NCBI RefSeq assembly: GCF_052161615.1 | Contig: NZ_CP197417.1 | Coordinates: forward strand, 930,001 to 994,000 | DNA length: 64,000 bases | From: Aeoliella sp052161615 | GTDB lineage: Bacteria > Planctomycetota > Planctomycetia > Pirellulales > Lacipirellulaceae | Direction of reading: 5' to 3' | Shown here: one piece after another, positions 35,293 through 43,582 of the stretch | Position numbering within the stretch: the stretch's first letter is position 1 | Layout: every line of letters starts with the position of its first letter | Made by a program: the position numbers and the translations under genes | The notes under the pieces: model-generated | What the model was told of the DNA's origin: nothing | What the model saw: the letters and a program-made list of their open reading frames with translations, nothing else | The model's database searches: none

Positions 35293-35619
35293 ATGTCCTC
35301 CCCTGAACTACCGCGTCCCGACGAGAACCCGTTCCAACCGCCGCAGCAACCGGTGCGATACTCGGGCCCTATGGAGCGGGATGATCCCATGCGTCAGCGT
35401 CGCCGGAGGGTATTGCTGATCCTCTTGGGGCTAGTGCTAGTGCCCATCGCGGCCGCGATCGGTGGTTTTGTCGGCTGCTTCGCCGGACTGGGGGCCTTGT
35501 CGGCCGTGGGAAACGAAGAGGCAGGTGTGGTGCTCTTCTTTATTGCAGTCGGTCTGGGAGCGATCGTAGCGGCCGGGGTTACGATCTTTTTGCTCGTCTT
35601 GATCGGTACTCGCCGATGA
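35293..35619 (+). CDS. Small membrane protein, ENPFQPPQ family (tandem copy 1)
   Basis: The 108-residue product starts with MSSPELPRPDENPFQPPQQ, a Pro-rich cytoplasmic head, then two hydrophobic segments (VLLILLGLVLVPIAAAIGGF and the stretch from GVVLFFIAVGLGAIVAAGV) and a short basic end. Two similar genes follow directly. The (E/D)NPYxxPQ head is a recurrent planctomycete motif. Function is unknown; the head could be a protein-binding tag. Confidence 0.7.
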   Translation: MSSPELPRPDENPFQPPQQPVRYSGPMERDDPMRQRRRRVLLILLGLVLVPIAAAIGGFVGCFAGLGALSAVGNEEAGVVLFFIAVGLGAIVAAGVTIFLLVLIGTRR

Positions 35620-35662
35620 CTTGGCAGCAGCTTTCCCTTGTTCGCAATCGCGAGATCGAATC

Positions 35663-35971
35663 GTGAACCAATCACCAGATCATCCGCCACCCCCAGAGCC
35701 CAACCCCTACGACGCACCGCAAACGTCGGTTGATCGCCGCGGCGAAAAGCGGCGCGTTATGCTCTTCGCCCTTGGGGTCTTCTTGGTTCCGGTCGCCGCG
35801 ATCATTGGTGGGTACATCACTTGTTGGGGAGCTATGGTCCCCGCTGCGATGATGGCACCGCAAGACAACTATCTGGTGATCATGTTGGCGGCCTTCTTCG
35901 GATTTGTTGTCGGAGCCATCGTGGCGGGATGGGTAGTTGTCCGGTTCTTGAGAAAGTGGATGGACCGGTGA
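35663..35971 (+). CDS. Small membrane protein, ENPYDAPQ family (tandem copy 2)
   Basis: The 102-residue product, from GTG at 35663, has a Pro-rich head (PPPPEPNPYDAPQTS) and two hydrophobic segments (VMLFALGVFLVPVAAIIGGY; IMLAAFFGFVVGAIVAGWVV). The hydrophobic part (LVPVAAIIGG) closely matches copy 1 (LVPIAAAIGG), which supports tandem duplication. A TTG at 35621 is an alternative start but would add a stretch unlike the paralogues. Function unknown. Confidence 0.65.
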   Translation: MNQSPDHPPPPEPNPYDAPQTSVDRRGEKRRVMLFALGVFLVPVAAIIGGYITCWGAMVPAAMMAPQDNYLVIMLAAFFGFVVGAIVAGWVVVRFLRKWMDR

Positions 35972-36050
35972 GGAGCAATATGATGACCATTGCAATTGAG
36001 ATCGTGGTCGCGTTGCTACCTGCGCCTTGTTGTAAGGGCTCGGCACATTC

Positions 36051-36353
36051 ATGAACAAACCTTCTGATAGTTCGCCGACGCCTGACGAAAATCCTTACAA
36101 GGCCCCGCAAACCCCGATTGCCAAAGTTCGGAAAGTTCGCCCACAATCGCACGGGCGGTTGGCGGTGTGGGCGTTGGCAGCCGTGCTGCTGGTGCCGGCG
36201 GGATTGATAGCGGGCGGATATACTTGCCTTGTCGTTGCGATCGAAGGCACCAATGGGAACTTTGTGACCGGTGGTTTCGTCGGGACAATCGTATTTCTCC
36301 TCGTTGGCTTCCTTCCCGTGTGGGCACTTAATAGATGGTGGGCCAACAAATGA
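36051..36353 (+). CDS. Small membrane protein, ENPYKAPQ family (tandem copy 3)
   Basis: The 100-residue product starts MNKPSDSSPTPDENPYKAPQ and has hydrophobic segments VWALAAVLLVPAGLIAGGYT and FVGTIVFLLVGFLPVWAL. Its stop overlaps the start of the radical SAM gene by four bases (ATGA), so the two proteins are probably made together. This links an otherwise anonymous membrane-protein family with a candidate lipid-modifying enzyme. Confidence 0.72.
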   Translation: MNKPSDSSPTPDENPYKAPQTPIAKVRKVRPQSHGRLAVWALAAVLLVPAGLIAGGYTCLVVAIEGTNGNFVTGGFVGTIVFLLVGFLPVWALNRWWANK

Positions 36354-37891
36354 ACTTCCGCGACTACCAATTCCTCGGCACCACGCAAAGTCTCTGCCCC
36401 GAGTGCCTTGCCGTGGTCCCCGCGAAGATCATCAACCGTGGGGGGCGGGTTTACTTTCGCAAGCGGTGCGAAGTGCATGGCATGCGCGAGGACTTTATTT
36501 GTAGCGACGCATCGTGGTTCGATCGGCACGTTGGCAGCGCGCCCGGAAAGGTGCCGCTCGAAATGGCCATCGAACCGAACCGCGGCTGCCCCTACGACTG
36601 CGGTTTGTGCACCGAGCACGAGCAGCACACGTGCCTGGGCCTCTTGGAGATCACCGCCAACTGCAATCTCGAATGCCCCATGTGCTTCGCGTCGAGCGCG
36701 CCGGGACTCAAGCACTTGAGCTACGACGACTGCCTGCGCGCGATTGACCATTTGGTCGCCGCTGAGGGGCAGCCCGAGCTGCTCCAACTCTCTGGCGGCG
36801 AGCCAACCATCCACCCACGGTTCCTTGACATCCTCGACTACGCCTGCGGGCAGCCCATCGACATGGTGATGATCAACACCAATGGCGTGCGGCTCGCCCG
36901 TGACCGAAAGTTTTTGGAGCGCGTCGCCGAGTACCGCAAACGGGCCGAAGTCTACCTGCAGTTCGATGGCTTCGACGACGGCATTTACCAATCGCTCCGC
37001 GGCGAGCCATTGCTCGACACCAAGCTCCAGTGCATCGAAGCGTGTGGCGAACTGGGCGTCAACGTCACGCTCGTCGCCACGCTGCAAGCAGGAGTGAACT
37101 TCGGAAACGACGATCCATGGCTCGCGCAGTTGCTCGACTTCGCCGCCGAAAGGCCCTGGATCACGGGCGTCAGCTTCCAGCCCGCGTGTTACACGGGTCG
37201 GCACTTCTTGCCGGAGGAGTTGGAAGACCGCGTGACGTTTCCGGACATCATTCACGCGATCGATCGCGAAACCGCGGGGCGGTGGGCCGAAAGCGACTTC
37301 ACGCCGCTGCCGTGTGCGCATCCGAACGCTCACACCGTGGCGTACGCGTACCGCGCGAATGGCCGAGTGACGCCGCTCGCTCGGTTGATCGACATCTCCG
37401 AACACATCGACTTGCTCTCAGGTCGCATCACTTACACCCGCCCCCGTGCGCGAGACTTGATCCAAGAAGTGATGAACCGCCAATGCTGCGGCGCAGGAGG
37501 TTGCTGCGACCCGAGCGACGAGAAACCCATAGCCGACGACCTACGTGTCGTCGGACAAAATTCAGGGAATGGTTTGCCTTTGCTCGCGGACATTCCGACG
37601 ACACGTAGGTCGTCGGCTAAGGAACAAACCCTCGAAGAGATCGGTGCGGAGTTCATCTCGCGTGCGCTCACCGAAGACCTCGACCCTCGCGACATGTTCC
37701 GCATCACGACCACCAGCTTCATGGACGCCTACAACTTCGACATCCGCCAATTGATGAAGTCCTGCGTCCACTTCGTCCTCCCCAGCGGCCACATCATCCC
37801 CTTCAGCGCCTACAACGTGCTGTATCGCGAAGGGCACGTGAAGCTGCCTGAGTTAAGGGACGAAAGAATGTGCCACTCGAAAGAAAGCTAG
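36350..37891 (+). CDS. Multi-cluster radical SAM enzyme (MJ0619/tetraether-synthase type)
   Basis: The 513-residue product has an N-terminal Cys knuckle (LCPECLAVV...KRCEVHG), a Cys set CPYDCGLCTEHEQHTC, then the radical SAM CNLECPMC (C-x3-C-x2-C) binding [4Fe-4S] and SAM, and LLQLSGGEPTIHP. A late cluster CCGAGGCC and the end SCVHFVLPSGHIIPFSAYN follow. This arrangement matches the group of archaeal MJ0619, studied as a pterin methyltransferase candidate and later as tetraether lipid synthase, which joins lipid chains. A lipid C-C coupling role is an inference. Residues about 393-424 come from an inserted palindrome. ATG at 36350 overlaps the preceding stop. Confidence 0.82.
   Translation: MNFRDYQFLGTTQSLCPECLAVVPAKIINRGGRVYFRKRCEVHGMREDFICSDASWFDRHVGSAPGKVPLEMAIEPNRGCPYDCGLCTEHEQHTCLGLLEITANCNLECPMCFASSAPGLKHLSYDDCLRAIDHLVAAEGQPELLQLSGGEPTIHPRFLDILDYACGQPIDMVMINTNGVRLARDRKFLERVAEYRKRAEVYLQFDGFDDGIYQSLRGEPLLDTKLQCIEACGELGVNVTLVATLQAGVNFGNDDPWLAQLLDFAAERPWITGVSFQPACYTGRHFLPEELEDRVTFPDIIHAIDRETAGRWAESDFTPLPCAHPNAHTVAYAYRANGRVTPLARLIDISEHIDLLSGRITYTRPRARDLIQEVMNRQCCGAGGCCDPSDEKPIADDLRVVGQNSGNGLPLLADIPTTRRSSAKEQTLEEIGAEFISRALTEDLDPRDMFRITTTSFMDAYNFDIRQLMKSCVHFVLPSGHIIPFSAYNVLYREGHVKLPELRDERMCHSKES
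37530..37619. repeat. Perfect inverted repeat inserted in the radical SAM gene
   Basis: The 26-base arms at 37530-37555 and 37594-37619 (TAGCCGACGACCTACGTGTC onward, ending GTCGGA, and its exact reverse complement) enclose 38 bases. The reading frame stays open through both arms. The unit is related to 35226-35251. It adds about 30 residues (DDLRVVGQ...TTRRSSA) between the Cys cluster and the C-terminal domain. Confidence 0.92.
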
Positions 37892-37898
37892 AAGTCCG

Positions 37899-38345
37899 TG
37901 TCATTCTGAGGGAGCGTCAGCGACCGAAGAATCTTGCCGGCCATTTCTTAGCCACGGATAAACACCGATGAAACACGGATTGTTGACAGGAGGAAACGGA
38001 GAGAACAGAGATGATTCATAAGAGCATTTGGGAACACTAATCTTCGCTAATAAAGCATTTGTGGAGATTGGCGCGGATTCGTATTCCCTACTCTTCTTCG
38101 TTTCCTTCGTTCCCTTCTGTTAAATATCCTCGGCTATTTTTTGAACAGAAGGAAACAAAGAGAACGAAGTAAGAAATAACTGACTTGTTGTGCCTCTCTG
38201 TTCTCTCCGTTGCCTCCTGTTCCTATTTCCGTTCCGACCCTGACCCGTGTCACCCTACTTCCTATCCGTGTTTCATCCGTGTTTATCCGTGGCTAAGAAA
38301 TGGCGAAGGAGATCCTTCAGTCGCCTAGGCTCCCTCAGGATGACA
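37899..38345. repeat. Nested inverted repeats (family A plus three inner pairs)
   Basis: Outer arms 37899-37935 and 38310-38345 are family A. Inside them lie further inverted pairs: the block ATTTCTTAGCCACGGATAAA (37943 on) against its complement ending at 38301; AGGAGGAAACGGAGAGAAC (37989 on) against 38196-38221; and the purine/pyrimidine arms at about 38095-38122 against 38144-38170. No gene lies here. Confidence 0.82.
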
Positions 38346-38425
38346 CGATGGTCTTAGCTCCCTTAGGATGAGAACGCGTGTAGTTGCAACTGGTAATTCG
38401 TCATTCGTGCTTCGTCATTCACTCC

Positions 38426-39130
38426 ATGTACACGCTCATCATGTTCCTCGCCGTCGCTTCGGGGGCGGCGCTATTGAAACTCTCGCAGCGGTCGCTTCCC
38501 ATGCCGTGGGAGGATAAGCTCGCGATTGGCGTGGGTGCGTTTTGCGGGGCGATGCTGGGGGCGAAGTTGCCGTTCGCGCTGTTTGGCGAGGCCGAGTTCT
38601 GGACCGCCGCGGCGTGGCTTTCCAATGGCAAGACGATCCTCGCGGGGCTCGTCGGTGGCTACGCGGGCGTGGAGTTCGTGAAATGGGTTCTTGGCATCCG
38701 CACCAAGACGGGTGACACGTTCGCCGCGCCGGTCGCGCTCTCGGTTGCGGTGGGGCGGCTCGCGTGTTTCGTGGGCGGGTGCTGCTTTGGCACGCCGACC
38801 ACGTTGCCATGGGGCGTCGTGTTCCCGGCGATCGACTCGCTGCCACGCCACCCGACGCAGCTTTACGAATCGGCGTTTCATTTTGCGATGGCGATCGTGC
38901 TACTTGTCTTGCAGCGGCGCGGCATGTTTCGCGGGCAGCTCATGAAGCTCTACATCATCAGCTACGCGATCTATCGCTTCGCGAGCGAGCAAATCCGTCC
39001 CGAGCCCGAGATGTGGGGGCAACTCACCGCCTACCAATGGGCGTCACTCGCCATCGTCGTAGTCTTCGGTTTCTTGTGGTGGCACGATCGCCGCGCGCTA
39101 CGAGACGGCGAAGTGGCTGTCGCTGGCTAA
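38426..39130 (+). CDS. Lgt-like prolipoprotein diacylglyceryl transferase homologue
   Basis: The 234-residue product is a multi-span membrane protein with Lgt family features: VGRLACFVGGCCFGTPTTLP, corresponding to the Lgt signature around GRxGNFxNxE, HPTQLYESAFHF and the C-terminal RFASEQIRPE. It is shorter than standard Lgt and has CC in the signature, so it belongs to a divergent branch. Standard Lgt transfers diacylglycerol from phosphatidylglycerol to lipoproteins. Its place next to the radical SAM enzyme hints at a phospholipid substrate. ATG at 38426 is chosen since it begins the first membrane span. Confidence 0.75.
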   Translation: MYTLIMFLAVASGAALLKLSQRSLPMPWEDKLAIGVGAFCGAMLGAKLPFALFGEAEFWTAAAWLSNGKTILAGLVGGYAGVEFVKWVLGIRTKTGDTFAAPVALSVAVGRLACFVGGCCFGTPTTLPWGVVFPAIDSLPRHPTQLYESAFHFAMAIVLLVLQRRGMFRGQLMKLYIISYAIYRFASEQIRPEPEMWGQLTAYQWASLAIVVVFGFLWWHDRRALRDGEVAVAG

Positions 39131-40035
39131 GCGTGGCTCTTCTTCCGCGAGGGCAAGAACCCCACGCAGAAGCTCACCAGCATCAGACCCCAGAACACCC
39201 AGAACGCGGGGTGCTGCCAGTCGTGGAAGTCGACGACGTGCGGATGCTCGGCGGAGTTAAAGCCCCAGTCGACCAGCAGCTTGCTGCCAATCACAATCAC
39301 CAAGAGGTACGCCGCGGTTTCGAACCGAGGGAAGCGTTCCAAGAGGCGAATGAACATCGCCGCCGCGAAACGCATCAGCACCACCCCCATCAGGCCACCC
39401 GAGATCACCACCCACAGCTTGGGGTGCAGCGACTCAGCGGGATGATCGGCCGGCGGCGCGCCCACCAGCGCGATGGCCGCCAGGATCGAGTCGACCGCGA
39501 ACGCGATGTCGGTGAACTCGATCACCAGCACCGTGGGCCAGAATTTCGCGTAGCCCTTCGTAGAAGAGTGCACCACACTCTCGGGCATCGGCATTGGTAC
39601 GCGTTCTTTGATCTCCGTAATCTCTTGTTCGTCGCTAAGCGGCTGGTGCGTCTGCGAGTCGACCATCGTCAATTGGCCCGACTCGTCGACGGCCATCTGC
39701 TCATCGCCGGTTTCTTGCGACTCGAAGAACAAATGCTTCACCGCGATGAACACCAAGTAGCCACCGCCGATCAACTTCACCCATCGCCATTGCAAAAGAT
39801 AAGTAGCCGTAGCGACTGCAAGGAATCGAAATACAAACGCACCGACGAGTCCATACGTCAGCGCCCGCGTACGATACTCCGGCGGCAACCGCTTTGCCAA
39901 CAAGCCGAGCACTAGCGCGTTGTCGATCGACAACACCCCTTCGAGCACGATCAAGAGGCCAATGACGGAAAGATCGCCCCACTGAATCTCTTGACCGTAA
40001 AGCGTGTAAGCAAGCAACTGGCAGGGATCTAGCAC
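39127..40035 (-). CDS. TerC-family integral membrane protein
   Basis: The 302-residue product has several membrane spans and the TerC signature VLSIDNALVLGLLAKRLP, followed by RTRALTYGLVGAFVFRFLAV and, in the second half, VIEFTDIAFAVDSILAAIAL, with acidic residues inside the membrane. Family members (Alx, TerC, YceF) are linked to manganese export and to loading secreted metalloproteins. The start is GTG at 40035. It overlaps the Lgt-like gene stop by four bases from the opposite strand. Confidence 0.93.
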   Translation of the reverse strand: MLDPCQLLAYTLYGQEIQWGDLSVIGLLIVLEGVLSIDNALVLGLLAKRLPPEYRTRALTYGLVGAFVFRFLAVATATYLLQWRWVKLIGGGYLVFIAVKHLFFESQETGDEQMAVDESGQLTMVDSQTHQPLSDEQEITEIKERVPMPMPESVVHSSTKGYAKFWPTVLVIEFTDIAFAVDSILAAIALVGAPPADHPAESLHPKLWVVISGGLMGVVLMRFAAAMFIRLLERFPRFETAAYLLVIVIGSKLLVDWGFNSAEHPHVVDFHDWQHPAFWVFWGLMLVSFCVGFLPSRKKSHA

Positions 40036-40152
40036 GGCGGGGGCTCAAGGGAAGGTGCGCGTTCCGAAGGAAGGAACGTCAAGTATAAAGCGCACCCGCC
40101 CGATTTCGACAATCCCCCCACCGCCCGCGGATTTCCGCGGCAAGTGGAAGGC

Positions 40153-40186
40153 CAATAGCCCCGCCCAAGCCTGGGCGGGGCTATTG
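40153..40186. terminator. Strong GC hairpin between TerC and the M56 gene
   Basis: Perfect 15-base arms (40153-40167 and 40172-40186, CAATAGCCCCGCCCA and its complement) enclose a four-base loop. It lies 23 bases after the stop of the M56 gene and may end that transcript, though no U-run follows. Confidence 0.6.
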
Positions 40187-40208
40187 CAAGCATCCATCCG
40201 ACCGCCAA

Positions 40209-43025
40209 TCACTGTGGTGAAGGAATGATTTGTGGAGTGGGCTCGCGGTATTCTTCTGGAACCAGCTCCGCCGTTGCTTCGGCAGCCGGTATGCCTTGTT
40301 CGGCGCGGTTGATGGGATTTCCATCGGCCTTCTCGATCATCCATCGGAGCATTTGTTGGTCGATCTCATTGGCGATTGCTTGCACACTTCCATCGGTGAA
40401 ACCGGCTAGGAAAATACCCGGATGTCGACCACCAAACTCTGGCAGAGGCTTCGCAGCATCGTAGGCAATGTCTTCGGGATTGGTCCACGGAATGTCACGC
40501 TTGGCGTCGACCAGGGCGATGGTGTTTGACGTACCATCGGTGATGTCTTCCATGCGAGTTCCTTCGCCTTCGGTGGAGAACGCTGTCGTCGGACCGGTGA
40601 GCACAAAGTACCCGGCGTCAGTCGACGTGAGATCGTCCGACGGAGCGCGGTAGATCGCCGGAATCTTGGCGAGCACTTGCTTGTTGGCCTCGCTATCCCA
40701 CGGTTCGTCCTTGCGATACTGCTGGTAAAGGGCTTCGTCGCCGAAATAAGGGAGTAACTCTACTCGCCAACTCCGCGCGACCTTCTTGCCGTCGGGCAGA
40801 GTCTCGTAGATCACCGCCGGTGGAAAGTGATTGTACGCTGAATAGTACATGTGCATGGCCAGCAGGATTTGCTTCATGTTGTTCATGCTCTGCGAGCGCC
40901 GTGCTGCTTCACGAGCGGCTTCGACGGCCGGCATCAATAGTCCGGTGGCGATCGCCACTTTGTCGGCGTCCATCTTCTTGCTGGTGAAGCCTAGCTTTAC
41001 TTCATCCCCTTCAGCGACGATCTGAGCGTCCGCAGAGAATTCGGCTACCAAGTCGAAAAGCGAGTCAATCGTCCCTTGGTACGCCGCCATGCCCGGCAGC
41101 ATCTGCTGCTTGGCCGCCGCACGCTGCTGCTCGGCCAAGTTACCCAGCAGTACTTTCGCCGCTTGACTGGTCGCCGCGACCGACTTGGCGCTCGCCTCGT
41201 CCTTGCACTCGGCGATGGCGTTGATCGAGAGCGATTCCTTCATGTTGACTGACGCCACGCACCAGTTGGTACCCTTTATCACGGGAGCGAACATAGTTAA
41301 CGGCATGTTCATCATCTCATCCGGCTCGTCGCGCAGGACGACCCTGTAGAGCGTTTCGACATCCAGAGCCGCAGTGACCTGTGAATCCGCGGCCGCGTTC
41401 CACGCCGCTTCCCATCCTCGTTCGGGCTTCAGCACAGGGGGGAAGGACTGGGGGCTGGAGCCTTGGCGGACAATTTGATCGAGTACCGCCGTACGCTCGT
41501 CGATCTTCGTGAGTCTCTGATCATCGGTAGCCCAGGTAAGGGGTGGATTGGAGGCGTTGAAGCCAGATGAACTCTTCATCTCCTCAACAGTGCCGGCAAT
41601 ATACGCCTCGCACGCCTTAGGCTGAGTGAATCGGAGGACGAAACGTGGTGGAGCATTATTCTGACCGTAGAAGACGATCAGCACCTCACTGATCTGGGCG
41701 ATGGTTATGCCTCGCTGCTTGAAGAAAGGTGGCATCACGTCGTTGATCTTCGTAGCCAATTCGCGGTAGGCGGGTTGAGTGAAAACCTCGGCGGGCCGTA
41801 TCGAAACTACCGCCAAGCTATTGTCCGGCACCACTTCCAAGCCAATCCGTGGCACCTTCTCCAACTGCTGCTCGGATGATTCAGCCACAGCAGCGCCAGG
41901 CCCACTCTGTCCACTCGCCACTTGTCTCACACCCGCCACGCCAACGGCGAGCAACGCCACGGCGAACATCGTCGCCAGTCTCGCGGCGGGGCGTGAAGTG
42001 GCGGACGCGGTGGATCTTCTCGATTCGCGGAGCATTTCGACTCTCCTCATGAGTAACGATCGGCCGGGGATAAGCGTCTGGGCGGGGCCTGCCAGGCGGT
42101 GGTGGGGCGTTGCCAAGGCCAACGATGCCAGCGAACGCAAGTAAGTTTGCCGGTCGCCAATCACTTGGGCCGCCATCGCGTCGGCGGCCAGTTCCTGTTC
42201 GAGCTGCAATCGCCGCGCGAGCCAGTGGACCAGCGGATGGTAGAAGTGCACCGCCACCGCGAGGCGGGCCACCAGCCACGAGCGATAGTCGCGGGCCGCG
42301 ATGTGGGCCAGCTCGTGCGCGAGCGCGGCTTCGAGTTCGTCCGGAGTCCAATCACGCCACGACGCCGGCAATAAAATCGTCGGCCGCCGCCAACCGACGG
42401 TCGCCGGCGTTGCGATGGTCGTGGACTCGCGAAGCGAGACGATTCGCGTGAGGCTCAATTTGGCTTGCAGGATGTCCAAAAGTTCGGCCGCCGCGTGGTC
42501 GTCATCTCCAAGAGGCTTACTGCTGCCTACCAAACTACGCACTACCCACACACCCCACACGAAGCGAACGAGGCCCACGCCGATACAGGCCATGAGCAAC
42601 CACCGCACGGCCGTTCGCCACGAGAATGCGGCTGGCGTCGTTTCGGCCGGCGCGACTTCGGGGGAAGGCTCCGCAATCGCCGTCGCGAAAGCACTCCACG
42701 CTGCTGCGAGGGGAGATTCAAGCGGAGGAGCTTCCACGGCGTTCACAATTGGCGCAGCACCGTCGTCCACGTCCGCTATTTCCATTGGGGATATCGGAAC
42801 CGCACGAACCTCCGCTTGCATGTTCGCGGTGCGCGCCGAGAAGTCCCACCGAGGCCAAGGACTCGCGGCGAGCACCGTTAGCACCAGCACCAGCGCGAGG
42901 CTGAGCGCCGCGGTGATCGAACCAAGCGACGCATGCAGCCGGCGAGCGACGAGGTACACCACCCCCGCGGCGGCTGCGAACAACGTCACTTGCACGATGC
43001 ACGACACGATGGTTGCCATGTTCAT
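40209..43025 (-). CDS. BlaR1-like M56 membrane metallopeptidase with DUF1559 tail
   Basis: The N-terminal third has membrane spans and the M56 zinc motif LAHELAHIAARD (HELAH) near residue 240, as in BlaR1/MecR1 sensors, with LIPGRSLLMRRVEML nearby. A later membrane segment (ATMFAVALLAVGVAGV) leads into a large outer part of about 300 residues without a known fold. The end is a DUF1559 domain: MNNMKQILLAMHMYYSAYNH, YFGDEALYQQYRKDEPW and RHPGIFLAGFTDGSVQAI. It overlaps the BlaI-like regulator gene by four bases. The pair should sense an unknown signal by proteolysis; no beta-lactamase is nearby. Confidence 0.88.
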   Translation of the reverse strand: MNMATIVSCIVQVTLFAAAAGVVYLVARRLHASLGSITAALSLALVLVLTVLAASPWPRWDFSARTANMQAEVRAVPISPMEIADVDDGAAPIVNAVEAPPLESPLAAAWSAFATAIAEPSPEVAPAETTPAAFSWRTAVRWLLMACIGVGLVRFVWGVWVVRSLVGSSKPLGDDDHAAAELLDILQAKLSLTRIVSLRESTTIATPATVGWRRPTILLPASWRDWTPDELEAALAHELAHIAARDYRSWLVARLAVAVHFYHPLVHWLARRLQLEQELAADAMAAQVIGDRQTYLRSLASLALATPHHRLAGPAQTLIPGRSLLMRRVEMLRESRRSTASATSRPAARLATMFAVALLAVGVAGVRQVASGQSGPGAAVAESSEQQLEKVPRIGLEVVPDNSLAVVSIRPAEVFTQPAYRELATKINDVMPPFFKQRGITIAQISEVLIVFYGQNNAPPRFVLRFTQPKACEAYIAGTVEEMKSSSGFNASNPPLTWATDDQRLTKIDERTAVLDQIVRQGSSPQSFPPVLKPERGWEAAWNAAADSQVTAALDVETLYRVVLRDEPDEMMNMPLTMFAPVIKGTNWCVASVNMKESLSINAIAECKDEASAKSVAATSQAAKVLLGNLAEQQRAAAKQQMLPGMAAYQGTIDSLFDLVAEFSADAQIVAEGDEVKLGFTSKKMDADKVAIATGLLMPAVEAAREAARRSQSMNNMKQILLAMHMYYSAYNHFPPAVIYETLPDGKKVARSWRVELLPYFGDEALYQQYRKDEPWDSEANKQVLAKIPAIYRAPSDDLTSTDAGYFVLTGPTTAFSTEGEGTRMEDITDGTSNTIALVDAKRDIPWTNPEDIAYDAAKPLPEFGGRHPGIFLAGFTDGSVQAIANEIDQQMLRWMIEKADGNPINRAEQGIPAAEATAELVPEEYREPTPQIIPSPQ

Positions 43026-43405
43026 TTCGCACCCCCTTCGAGAATCTGTTCGAGCACCTCGCGCTCTTTCTTGGTGAGCTTCCGCCCATCGAGCAGCCGC
43101 ACGAGCATCGCCTCGCGCGAACCTTGAAACACCCGCTGCACCATGTCGGTCACCAGCCGCTGCGACACGTCGTCGAACGTCTTGAGGGGCTCGTAGAGGA
43201 ACGGCCGCTGGTCGCCGGTCTGGGCCAAGAAGCCCTTGTCGACCAGGATCTTGAGGAGCGTCGCCACCGTCGTGTACGCTAAGTCCCGCCCCGAAGTCTC
43301 GAGTCGATCCCGGGCATCCATGGCGGTCATCGCCCCCTGGTCCCAGAACAAATGCATGAGCTCGAGCTCACGCTCGGTAAGCTCGGTAGCCTTAGGTCGC
43401 GCCAT
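43022..43405 (-). CDS. BlaI/MecI/CopY-family transcriptional repressor
   Basis: The 127-residue product is a winged-helix repressor: ELELMHLFWDQGAMTAMDAR and DLAYTTVATLLKILVDKGFL are the recognition helix region and wing, and the C-terminal helices form the dimer. The family represses its own operon until the M56 partner cleaves it. The four-base overlap with the M56 gene fits this. No clear operator palindrome was found in the 43406-43500 gap. Confidence 0.92.
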   Translation of the reverse strand: MARPKATELTERELELMHLFWDQGAMTAMDARDRLETSGRDLAYTTVATLLKILVDKGFLAQTGDQRPFLYEPLKTFDDVSQRLVTDMVQRVFQGSREAMLVRLLDGRKLTKKEREVLEQILEGGAK

Positions 43406-43496
43406 AAGAAGAGTCTCCGCGGCGTGAAGTTTGTTTCGTTAGATTTGGTTTTATAGATTTCACGGGTGAGAGTCAAGAAGATTCTCGGAAATCTTG

Positions 43497-43521
43497 TAGC
43501 CGGTCTCCCAAGAGCTCGGGA
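43497..43521. repeat. TAGCCGG hairpin unit
   Basis: TAGCCGGTCTCCCAAGAGCT begins a unit of the same family as 35100 and 50617; the stem is imperfect. It lies 90 bases upstream of the BlaI-like gene. Confidence 0.5.
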
Positions 43522-43582
43522 GCCATCAGGAAAAGCGACGGCCCGCGAATCACGCAGATGTTCGCGAATTGAGAAAAGAGTT

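Noticed and set aside
37899..38345. CRISPR-like array
   Set aside because: The repeats are inverted and nested, not regularly spaced direct repeats with unique spacers, and no cas gene is present.
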